A stretch of DNA of 39,023 nucleotides from contig DATKXS010000204.1 in NCBI GenBank assembly GCA_035528895.1, forward strand, positions 1 to 39,023, written 5' to 3'. Position 1 is the stretch's first letter, and every line of letters begins with the position of its first letter. The notes under the pieces were generated by a model that saw only the letters and a list, made by a program, of their open reading frames with translations, had not been told where the DNA came from and ran no database searches. Positions 24,668 to 32,345 of the stretch are shown one piece after another. This DNA comes from UBA8522 sp035528895. Its GTDB lineage: Bacteria > Acidobacteriota > Aminicenantia > Aminicenantales > UBA8522. The position numbers and the translations under genes are program-made.

Positions 24668-25244
24668 GAGCCCTATCAATAATATGATCATATGGCCCTT
24701 CTTTCAAGACAAAATCTCGAAACATCCGCTGACGGTCGCTCGGGTTGCTGGCCAAATCGGAAAAACAAGGGTTAGGCTTCTCGATAAGTCTGCTTTCTTT
24801 GCCTTCGGCATAGAATAAATAACTGCTCCATGAATAGTCTTTTGGGTCATCACAGATTTTTGCTAGCACCGGATTCCTCTCGATATACCGGGCACATTCC
24901 AATAGGTAGCTCTCTTTTTCGATATGGATGCTTTTATATCTATTTTGAAACAGGAAACCCACGGAATCGTATCGTCTATGGAAATAGTTGGCATAGACCT
25001 GGAGAATCCCCTGCATGAATTTGGGAAGGTCAACGGACCTTAGGGCATGAAGGAGAAAGTAAAGGTGATTAGGCATGAGACAATAATGGAGGATCTGCAC
25101 TTGGTATTTATCAATATACAGCTTAATAATATCTAATATCCGAAAATAATCATCATCACATTGGAATACCTTTCTTCGGTTGTTTCCCCTCGTTGTTATG
25201 TGGTAATAACCATTGTCTATGATATGTCTTGCTTTTCTTGGCAT
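24654..25244 (-). CDS. REP-associated tyrosine transposase (RAYT, Y1/HUH family)
   Basis: 196 residues from ATG 25244 (frame open to 25262). YYHITTRGNNRRKVFQCDDD is the RAYT N-terminal signature. YCLMPNHLYFLLH (54-66) is the HUH region, where the second His is replaced by Tyr (His60-Leu61-Tyr62). YANYFHRRYDSVGFLFQNRY (84-103) contains the candidate catalytic Tyr84 and the typical RRY..G.LFQ.RYK block. RAYTs cut and move REP palindromes in single-stranded form. AT-richer than its neighbours, which supports recent transfer. Whether it is active is uncertain because of the altered HUH motif. Confidence 0.9.
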   Translation of the reverse strand: MPRKARHIIDNGYYHITTRGNNRRKVFQCDDDYFRILDIIKLYIDKYQVQILHYCLMPNHLYFLLHALRSVDLPKFMQGILQVYANYFHRRYDSVGFLFQNRYKSIHIEKESYLLECARYIERNPVLAKICDDPKDYSWSSYLFYAEGKESRLIEKPNPCFSDLASNPSDRQRMFRDFVLKEGPYDHIIDRALRIK

Positions 25245-25347
25245 GGTCTTTGTCTCCAACATAAAAGACGGTTGGGCCCGGCAAAAATTCGCATTTCATA
25301 TTACATCATATTCTTGAGGTGCAATCTCAGAAGCTCGGCAATAGCCT

Positions 25348-25375
25348 TAAGGGTGTCCCCTTGGGGAGCGTCCCC
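25348..25375. repeat. Right inverted REP-like repeat of the RAYT unit
   Basis: TAAGGGTGTCCCC (25348-25360) followed by TTGGGGAGCGTCCCC. It is the reverse complement, with a few changes, of the repeat at 24630-24656. Confidence 0.7.
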
Positions 25376-25403
25376 ATGTCTGGGGACGTCCCCGTATCTT
25401 CAT

Positions 25404-25432
25404 TTGGTTTTTTGGGGGGCTTTTGCTATAGT
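25404..25432 (+). promoter_or_regulatory. Candidate promoter of the PBP1A gene
   Basis: TTGGTT (25404-25409), 17 nt, TATAGT (25427-25432). It starts about 10 bp to the right of the last REP palindrome. The predicted start near 25439 is within about 8 nt of the first codon, again almost leaderless. Confidence 0.45.
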
Positions 25433-25446
25433 GAAAATTCACCGTG

Positions 25447-27870
25447 ATGGTTCGAAATAATACCGGGGAGAAAAAGAAGAAACCTTTCCTTCGGATCCGG
25501 ATCAACAGACCCGACTATAAGAAGCTCCTCCGGACCCTCGCCCTGCTCGAGCTATTCGGAGCTGCGGCCGTGCTTGGGGCCGGATTCGGCGCCTACCGGG
25601 CGGTCAAACAGAACCTCCCCTTCGTCTCGGAGCTCGAGACCTTCGAGTCCAACATCATCACCTCGGTCTTTTCGGACGAGGGCCAGGTCATCAAGGACTT
25701 CGCCACCGAGAGGCGGGTCGAGGTGACCTACGACATGATCCCGGACGTCCTGAAGAAGGCCATCATCGCCACCGAGGACCCCCGTTTCTATAACCATCGC
25801 GGAGTCGACCTCCGGGGCATACTCAGGGCGCTTAAGGAGAACATCCGGTCCGGCCGCCTCCTGAGGAGGCCCCAAGGAGGGAGCACTATCACCCAGCAGC
25901 TGGCCCGTCTTCTTTTTCTCTATCCCCAGCAGACCATAAGCCGGAAGCTCAAGGAGATGTACCTCTCCCTCCAGATCGAGAAGCAATATTCCAAAGAAAG
26001 GATCCTGGAATTGTACTGCAACCAGTTCTACCTCAACCACGGCGTCTACGGGGTGGAAACGGCCTCGAACTTTTACTTCGGGAAGAGCGTTACCGACCTG
26101 ACTCTCGAGGAAGCGGCGCTCATCGCCGGGATCTTTCGCGGCCCCTCATATTATTCCCCTTATACCAACGTCGCCACAACGCTTCGGCGCCGCAACCACG
26201 TCATCAACCGGATGGTCGAGGAAGGATATATCACCAGAGCCCAGGGTGAAGAGGCCAAAGCCAAACCCATGGACGTGCTCCCCTGGCGGAGGGGCTCCTC
26301 CGACTTCGCCGCCTATTTTTTCGAGGAGGTCCGTAAATACATCGAAAAAAAGTATGGCAGCGAGGTGCTCTACAGGGGAGGCCTGAAGGTCTATACGACC
26401 CTCAATCCGACGCTCCAAAGATACGCGGAGGAGGAACTCCTCGGGCGGCTTCGGAAGATGGACAAACAGAAAGGGTGGCGCAAGGACAAAAGGAATTTGC
26501 TCCAGGAAGGGAAGGTCGACCTTGAGGACGAATGGCTCGATAGCTGGCTGACGTCCTACGTCGAGGAGAACGAGGTCGCCGATGCCATCGTTTTGTCCGT
26601 GTCCCGGAGGGAAGCTACGGTCAAGGTGAAACGTTTGACCGGGAAGGTCCTGAACAGGGATATCGGCTGGACAAAGACCGATAACCTGGAGATGCTCATC
26701 CAGGTCGGGGACGTTATCCAGGTCAAAGTCAAGAAGATCGACCCCGAGGCCAAGCAACTCGAGGCTTCCCTGGACCAGCATCCGCTCATCGAAGGGGCCT
26801 TCCTGGCCATCGACCCGCGCTCCGGGCAGATCAAGGCCATGGTCGGCGGGTATTCATTCCAGCGCAGCGAATGGAACCGGGCGACCCAGGCCCAAAGACA
26901 GGCCGGCTCGGCCATCAAGCCGATCCTCTATGCTGCGGCTCTGGACAACCGCTTCACGCCGGCCACGATCATCGTGGACGAGCCGGTCGAGTTCCCGGAC
27001 AAATGGCTGGGAGAGAACTGGGCGCCGAGGAACTACGACCGGAAATACAAGGGCGCCGTGACCGTGCGTATCGGTCTGGAGGAATCCCGCAACGTCGTGA
27101 CCGCCAAGATCCTCGATTATATCTCGCCACAGACGGGTGTCGACTACTGCCGGAAATTTGGATTGACCTCGACCATCTACCCCTACCTCTCTCTTTCTCT
27201 AGGGACCTTCGAGGTCAGCCTCCTGGAGCTCGTTTCGGCTTACACCGTCTTTCCCAATAAGGGCGTGCGGATCAGGCCCACCTTCATCACCCGGATCGAA
27301 GACCGCGAGGGCACCGTCCTGGAAGAGGCCCGCGTGGAAATCGAGGAGGTCATCTCTCCCCAGACGGCCTATCTCGTCACTTCGATGATGGAAGGGGTCA
27401 TCCAGAGGGGGACGGCGGCTGCGGCGGGCGACCTGGGTATTCCTCTCGCCGGCAAAACGGGGACGACGAGCGATTACTCGGATGCCTGGTTCATCGGGTT
27501 TTCGCCGTCTCTCTGCGCCGGCGTCTGGATCGGCAATGATACCAGGATCACCCTGGGGGCCAGGCAGTCCGGCGCCGTCGCCGCCCTCCCAGCCTGGGAG
27601 GGATTCTTCAAGAGGCTTATAGACGACGAGACGAAAAGGGCGAAGGCCGAGGAACGCGAGCCCTTTTTCGAGGATTTTGAAGTGCCTCTGAACATCAATT
27701 TCGTGGAGATCGACCGAAAAACTGGGTTGCTGGCCACTCCGATCTGCATGTGGACGATCAGGGAAGCCTTTCTGGCAGGGACGGAGCCTCCCCGCTACTG
27801 TTCACCTCAGGACCATCTTTTGATCCTCGATTACTACGGGACCGAGAAGGCGACCGAAGAGCACGACTGA
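25447..27870 (+). CDS. Class A penicillin-binding protein (PBP1A)
   Basis: 807 residues, bifunctional cell-wall synthase anchored by TM about 30-52. The GT51 glycosyltransferase: IIATEDPRFYNHRGVDLRG with catalytic Glu110, and GGSTITQQLARLL (144-156), RKLKEMYLSLQIEKQYSKER. An OB-like insertion lies at about 375-440. The transpeptidase has Ser488 of SAIK (488-491), SRN (547-549) and KTGT (670-673). It polymerises lipid II and cross-links stems in the periplasm. ATG 25447 is preferred over the in-frame GTG 25444. It ends immediately against the DUF6600 gene. Confidence 0.96.
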   Translation: MVRNNTGEKKKKPFLRIRINRPDYKKLLRTLALLELFGAAAVLGAGFGAYRAVKQNLPFVSELETFESNIITSVFSDEGQVIKDFATERRVEVTYDMIPDVLKKAIIATEDPRFYNHRGVDLRGILRALKENIRSGRLLRRPQGGSTITQQLARLLFLYPQQTISRKLKEMYLSLQIEKQYSKERILELYCNQFYLNHGVYGVETASNFYFGKSVTDLTLEEAALIAGIFRGPSYYSPYTNVATTLRRRNHVINRMVEEGYITRAQGEEAKAKPMDVLPWRRGSSDFAAYFFEEVRKYIEKKYGSEVLYRGGLKVYTTLNPTLQRYAEEELLGRLRKMDKQKGWRKDKRNLLQEGKVDLEDEWLDSWLTSYVEENEVADAIVLSVSRREATVKVKRLTGKVLNRDIGWTKTDNLEMLIQVGDVIQVKVKKIDPEAKQLEASLDQHPLIEGAFLAIDPRSGQIKAMVGGYSFQRSEWNRATQAQRQAGSAIKPILYAAALDNRFTPATIIVDEPVEFPDKWLGENWAPRNYDRKYKGAVTVRIGLEESRNVVTAKILDYISPQTGVDYCRKFGLTSTIYPYLSLSLGTFEVSLLELVSAYTVFPNKGVRIRPTFITRIEDREGTVLEEARVEIEEVISPQTAYLVTSMMEGVIQRGTAAAAGDLGIPLAGKTGTTSDYSDAWFIGFSPSLCAGVWIGNDTRITLGARQSGAVAALPAWEGFFKRLIDDETKRAKAEEREPFFEDFEVPLNINFVEIDRKTGLLATPICMWTIREAFLAGTEPPRYCSPQDHLLILDYYGTEKATEEHD

Positions 27871-29619
27871 CTATTTTTTTCTGACGCTGCCAGACGACTT
27901 GGAGCCGGAAGAGCGGGAGCCGGACGAAGATCCCCTCGAGCCCGAAGAAACCGAACCCCTGGACCCTTTGGACCCCGATGAGCTCGAACCGCGGGAAACC
28001 GTCCTGCCCTTGGAAGAGTCCTTCGACGAGGAACCGCTCTTCTGGAGGGATCTGTAGAATTGACTTCGGATCGAGGTCGAGGTGCGGTTGCTGCCGGAAT
28101 ATTTCTTGATGCTGATGTCGGGTGACGGCGGATAGCCGAATGAATTTTTCCGTGCCTCGCTTCCGCCCTTGGTTTCCGAAGGGCGGCCGGATTCCGGCGC
28201 CTTGGAGGAACCCTGGGGTCGGATACGTCGTTCTCCAGAGGTTGTCCCTGATGCCTGACCTGCTCTGTCCGCGGTCCGCGCCGTGGGTGGGGCGGCCGGT
28301 TGAGGACCCTTCGCGGCCGGAGCCTTGATGGTCCGGTCAGAAGTCGCGGCCGGTACTCCTCCGCTCTTCTTGGTAATGGACTTACCGGCGTCCAGGCCTC
28401 CCGAAGAAACGGTGCCGACCGCCGGTTTCAACGCCGGCCCTCGGACGGTCATGCTGATCTTGTCCAAGCCCTTGAGAGAATCGCCCTGGAGCGCGGCCCT
28501 GGAGATGTCCTTGGCCCTGAGCTGGTCTTTATGGACAACCGTCAGGGCGCGGGAGTTGTAGGGATAATAGGGGCGATTCCAGTTGGGATAATACCAGTTG
28601 TCGACGATGACCAACGGGTAGTTCCAATAGCCCAAAGGCGCCCAGGCATAGTAATCAGGCCCCCCCCACCAGCCGACCCAGGCCGGGCCCCAGATCGTGC
28701 CGGGAATCCAATACCATCCCAGCCCCATATGCCATCCCCAGCGCCCGTAATGGAAGGTCACCCATCCCCAGGGATCATAGGGCAGCCATGTCCAGCCGCC
28801 CAGGGACAGCCAGGTCCATGATCCGTTGTAGTAGGGCCGCCAATCGGGGCCGACGCCTCCCGGTATCCAAACCCGGCCGTAGGGATTGATCCAGGTCCAG
28901 TCGCCGTTTTCTTCAAGCTCGGACTCGAAATCCTCGAGCTCCGCCGGAAGGCGCTTGGCCGCCACTTGGACCGCCAGGCTGGATTCTCGAGATTCGCTCC
29001 AGCGGTCGAAGGCGTCCTCGGCCACGGCCAGAAAGCGCACCGGACGCCCGGAGAAACGGCCTGCGGCGATCGAGAGGTTCAGTTCGCTCTTGATGAGCAA
29101 AGAACCTTCCTCGCCGGCTGCTTCGACGATTCCGTAAAAAACAAAGATATCGGTCTTCCTGTTCTCGTGCACGTCGACTCGGTAGAGGCCTTCGGCGAGC
29201 ACATAGAACGACGCGTCCGGGGTGTGAACCTCGATGGTCTTCTCCTCGTCCAGCCGGTTGACGCTGAGATAGACGTTGCCCCTGAGGACGCGCAGCCGGG
29301 TCAGGTCGGAATCTTTCTTGGGAAGGCTCATGACCTCGACCTTGGTATCGTTGTCCAGCCGGAGATAGGTTCTTTTCCCGAGATAGAGTTCGGCCCGGCC
29401 GTCGGTCGTGCCCAGCCGGTTGCCTTCTTCGATCGGCATGTTGATGACCCCGTCCTCGTAGCCCTCCTCGGATCCTCTCTGGAGGTAGACGCTGCCGCTG
29501 ATAAAACTTAGCCGGGCGAAGGATTCGTTGGTGTACTGTGGGTCCTCCTCACCGGACTGAGCCCGGGCGAAGGCAAAGGCCAGCAAGAATAACGTCGCAA
29601 TGACGGCGTATCTTTTCAT
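27871..29619 (-). CDS. FecR/DUF6600 exported protein with Trp-rich core and Ser/Gly tail
   Basis: 582 residues. A signal peptide (1-20, ending FARAQ) precedes a FecR-like domain (about 30-200; LSFISGSVYLQRGSEEG and GRAELYLGKRTYLRLDNDTK). The DUF6600 region (about 240-345) is dense in Trp/Tyr/Gly, with WTWINPYGRVWIPGG, GGWTWLPYDPWGWVTFHYG and WGWHMGLGWYWIPG. After a Pro/Ala/Lys linker the last ~60 residues are almost only Ser, Gly, Lys and Arg. FecR-DUF6600 proteins are common in Acidobacteriota-like genomes; their role is unknown. ATG 29619 follows GGAG. It converges with PBP1A with no spacer at all. Confidence 0.9.
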   Translation of the reverse strand: MKRYAVIATLFLLAFAFARAQSGEEDPQYTNESFARLSFISGSVYLQRGSEEGYEDGVINMPIEEGNRLGTTDGRAELYLGKRTYLRLDNDTKVEVMSLPKKDSDLTRLRVLRGNVYLSVNRLDEEKTIEVHTPDASFYVLAEGLYRVDVHENRKTDIFVFYGIVEAAGEEGSLLIKSELNLSIAAGRFSGRPVRFLAVAEDAFDRWSESRESSLAVQVAAKRLPAELEDFESELEENGDWTWINPYGRVWIPGGVGPDWRPYYNGSWTWLSLGGWTWLPYDPWGWVTFHYGRWGWHMGLGWYWIPGTIWGPAWVGWWGGPDYYAWAPLGYWNYPLVIVDNWYYPNWNRPYYPYNSRALTVVHKDQLRAKDISRAALQGDSLKGLDKISMTVRGPALKPAVGTVSSGGLDAGKSITKKSGGVPAATSDRTIKAPAAKGPQPAAPPTARTADRAGQASGTTSGERRIRPQGSSKAPESGRPSETKGGSEARKNSFGYPPSPDISIKKYSGSNRTSTSIRSQFYRSLQKSGSSSKDSSKGRTVSRGSSSSGSKGSRGSVSSGSRGSSSGSRSSGSKSSGSVRKK

Positions 29620-29742
29620 CGGATTTCTCCTCTTTCGCCAATAAACTGAGCAAGAACCATGCCAATATTATCCCCTTATAGGAAGATGTCCCCCGGATAT
29701 TCTTGTCCTGAAAAGGGGACGCATGGCCTCTTGGAGGACAGG

Positions 29743-30786
29743 TCAGGCGCCGACCGGCCAGAAAACCTTCGTGACCTTGAAAACGGGTGCCAGCTCGCCT
29801 TCGAGAGCCGAAGAGGGGCTGAGCTTGGCCGCAGATTTTTGCCCCCGGCCGTTCAAGGCCAGGAGAACACTCTTCACCCCGTCTCTCAGGCCGGAAAGGT
29901 TATATCCCCCCTCGAGCGTAAAAAGGATTCTGTCCTGCGCCGTCTGATGGGCGAGGCCCATCAATTCAGCGGTCAGGGCGCCGAACCCCCCGACGCTGAC
30001 TTCCATACCCCCCAGCGGGTCGCCGGCAAAGACATCGAACCCGGCTGAGACGAGGATAAACTCGGGCTTGAAGGCCCCGGCGATGGGGCGGAGGAGCTCC
30101 CGGTAGATGAACAGGAAATCATCATCCGCTTTTCCCGGCGTCAATGGAACATTCACGGTGAAACCTTCCCCTTTTCCCTTTCCCACTTCGCTCCAATGGC
30201 CGGTGCCCGGATAATGGGGGAACTGGTGAGTGGAGAAGTAGAGGACGTCGTTACGCGAATAGAAAGAATTCTGGGTTCCGTTGCCGTGATGAATATCCCA
30301 GTCCACGATGAGGACGCGCCGGAGCCTCCATTTCTCGATCAGGTACTGGGCGGCGATGGCGATGTTATTGAAAATACAGAAGCCCCTGGCCTGCGAGGCT
30401 TCGGCGTGATGACCGGGCGGCCGGACCAGCGCGAACCCGTTCTGAACTCGTCCCTCCATGATTCGGTCGGCCGCTTCCAAGAGCCCCCCGGCGGCCAGCA
30501 GGGCGACCTCGCAGGAGCGGGGTGAGGTCGAGGTATCGGGATCGAGACAGACCCTTTCGCGTCCGGCCGTTTTCTTGATCTGTTCGACATATTCCTGGGC
30601 GTGGATGAGAGCGATCTCTTCGTGCTTTGCCGGCCGGGGCTCGATGATAGACAAGGACGAAAAAATCTTCTCCTCCTCCAGCATTTCGTAGATCGCCTGG
30701 ATCCTCCGGGGGCTCTCGGGATGATAATCCCCCATATTATGCTCAACATACCGCCAGTCCTTAACAATCCCCGTCTTTACTTCCAT
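29743..30786 (-). CDS. Histone-deacetylase-superfamily (acetoin utilisation/APAH-like) deacetylase
   Basis: 347 residues, close to the 340-370 of bacterial class II-like enzymes. The chain reads: YHPESPRRI (21-29), LVRPPGHHAEA (120-130, tandem His126-His127), GFCIFNNIAIAA, VDWDIHHGNGTQ (161-172). Zinc ligands Asp164, His166 and Asp256 (SAGFDVFAGDPLGG), with catalytic Tyr295 of LEGGYN. It removes acyl groups from amines: acetylpolyamines, acetyl-lysine or acetoin-pathway proteins; which one is not readable. ATG 30786. It follows the symporter gene on the same strand after 82 nt and could be part of that operon. Confidence 0.92.
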   Translation of the reverse strand: MEVKTGIVKDWRYVEHNMGDYHPESPRRIQAIYEMLEEEKIFSSLSIIEPRPAKHEEIALIHAQEYVEQIKKTAGRERVCLDPDTSTSPRSCEVALLAAGGLLEAADRIMEGRVQNGFALVRPPGHHAEASQARGFCIFNNIAIAAQYLIEKWRLRRVLIVDWDIHHGNGTQNSFYSRNDVLYFSTHQFPHYPGTGHWSEVGKGKGEGFTVNVPLTPGKADDDFLFIYRELLRPIAGAFKPEFILVSAGFDVFAGDPLGGMEVSVGGFGALTAELMGLAHQTAQDRILFTLEGGYNLSGLRDGVKSVLLALNGRGQKSAAKLSPSSALEGELAPVFKVTKVFWPVGA

Positions 30787-30868
30787 GACTTCCCCCTCAG
30801 GGAAAAACTTCTTCCCTATAAATGAATATTTGAGATGGACGGTGATGCGGCGTGACGGGACCCATCTT

Positions 30869-32344
30869 TCATACTTTTTTTCCAGGGAAGAATTTTTCCA
30901 GCTCCTCCGCCTTCGGCTTCTTGGTCAGAAGGCTGACGACGATAAGCGCGCCCAGCGAAGCGACGAGGGCCGGGTAGATCAGCGGGATGCCCCAGGGATC
31001 GCCGTCCGGGACCTTCTCGGCCGGCAGCACCTTGGTCATGATGAAAAAGAAGAGGCAGACGACCGTGCCGGTGATGATCGAGGCCAGCCCGCCCGCCTTG
31101 GTCGCCCGCTTCCAGGTCAGGGCCGCTAAAAGGGCCGGAGTAATGGAGGCACCGTAGATCGTATAGGCGAAGAAGCTCATCTCGAGAACGCTCTTCAGCT
31201 GCGTCGCCAAAAGGAAGGCCAGGACGCCGATGACCACCACCAACACTTTCTGGAGGGCGACCAGGCTCTTCTGATCGGCGTCCTTCTTCAGGAATCTCTG
31301 GTAGATATCGCGCATGACGGTCGTGGAGGGCGAGAGGAGGTAGTTCATGCCCGTTGAAATGACCACGGCGCAGGCGGCGCCCAGAAGAAGGACTCCGACC
31401 GGCGCCGGCATCAGGCTCCTCGCCGCCATCAGGACGACCTTCCCTCCCGACTTGGGAACGCTCAGGTCGATCTGGCCCTGGAGCTTGCTGAAGGCGAAGA
31501 CCGCGATGATGACCACGACGGTCTCGACGAAGATCGTCCCCAGCGTCCACCAGAACACGGCCTTCTTGGCGTCCCGGGCCGACTTGGCGCTGTAAAACTT
31601 CTGGTACATGCTCTGCACGCCCATGAGCAGGAACATCGTCGAAAGGAAATAGCCGATGGCCTTCAGCCAGGGATGGGCCCCGAACTGGCTGTTGACCACG
31701 GCGAAGTAGCCGGGGTCGAGGGCCTGCTGGGCGGTCTGCAGCCCGCCCGCCGCGACATAGACGAACGGCACGGCCAGCAGGCAGGCCAAGACGATGATGA
31801 TGCCGTTCGGCAGGTCCGTGTAGGCGATGGCCACCATGCCGCCCAGGGCGGTGAACAGGATGACGAACACGGCCGCTATGACAGTGCCCAGGGACTCCGA
31901 GATCTTTCCATCGGTGACGACGTTGAGAATGAAGCCGCCGGCGACGAACTGGTAGGAGACAATGGAGATAAAAGACAGGATCAGGGCGATCGCGCCGAAG
32001 AGGCGGGCCGCGGGGCCGTAGCGGACCTCGAGCACGTCCCCGACGGTGTACTGGCCGAAGGTGTGGATCTTCCCGGCCAGGAAATAGATGATGATAATCC
32101 CCACCCAGGCGCCGGCGGCGAGCCAGAGGGCCGAGAACCCGGCCTTGGAGGCGAATTCCGCGCCGCTGATGAACGTGCCCGACCCGATCCAGGTGCAGAT
32201 CAGCGTGAAGACCATGACCTGCCACTTGAGGGAGCGGCCGGCGACCATGAAATCCTCCTGGCTCTTGACCCGGCGGGCCCGGACGAAGTTCAACACCGTC
32301 AAGACCAGAAGATAGGCCGGAATGATGTAGAGATAGACCGACAT
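30869..32344 (-). CDS. Sodium:solute symporter (SSS family)
   Basis: 491 residues with about 13 TM helices. LICTWIGSGTFISGAEFASKAG near residue 53-74 is the Na+-site region of TM1/TM2-type SSS proteins, GGFILNVVTDGKISESLGTV and YTDLPNGIIIVLAC follow, and the last helix ends in LTKKPKAEELEKFFPGKKV. The family couples Na+ entry to uptake of sugars, amino acids, pantothenate or acetate; the substrate is not identifiable. A GGAGGG Shine-Dalgarno precedes ATG 32344. The radical SAM stop is 1 nt upstream. Confidence 0.9.
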   Translation of the reverse strand: MSVYLYIIPAYLLVLTVLNFVRARRVKSQEDFMVAGRSLKWQVMVFTLICTWIGSGTFISGAEFASKAGFSALWLAAGAWVGIIIIYFLAGKIHTFGQYTVGDVLEVRYGPAARLFGAIALILSFISIVSYQFVAGGFILNVVTDGKISESLGTVIAAVFVILFTALGGMVAIAYTDLPNGIIIVLACLLAVPFVYVAAGGLQTAQQALDPGYFAVVNSQFGAHPWLKAIGYFLSTMFLLMGVQSMYQKFYSAKSARDAKKAVFWWTLGTIFVETVVVIIAVFAFSKLQGQIDLSVPKSGGKVVLMAARSLMPAPVGVLLLGAACAVVISTGMNYLLSPSTTVMRDIYQRFLKKDADQKSLVALQKVLVVVIGVLAFLLATQLKSVLEMSFFAYTIYGASITPALLAALTWKRATKAGGLASIITGTVVCLFFFIMTKVLPAEKVPDGDPWGIPLIYPALVASLGALIVVSLLTKKPKAEELEKFFPGKKV

Positions 32345-32345
32345 T

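Larger units (their letters stand above)
24630..25393. mobile_element. RAYT unit with inverted REP-like ends
   Basis: The transposase gene lies between a left GGGGACGTTCCCCAAAGGG-type repeat (24630-24656) and a right inverted counterpart (25348-25375). A further GGGGACGTCCCC palindrome is at 25382-25393. The ends match at about 24 of 27 positions once inverted. This is the architecture of a REP-associated tyrosine transposase (RAYT) with its REP sequences. The left end lies within the tmk reading frame and the right end just before the PBP1A promoter. Confidence 0.7.

Noticed and set aside
30816..32225. 469-residue frame overlapping the symporter in another phase
   Set aside because: Arg/Gly/Pro/His-rich composition typical of a shifted frame; the symporter frame has clear TM helices.
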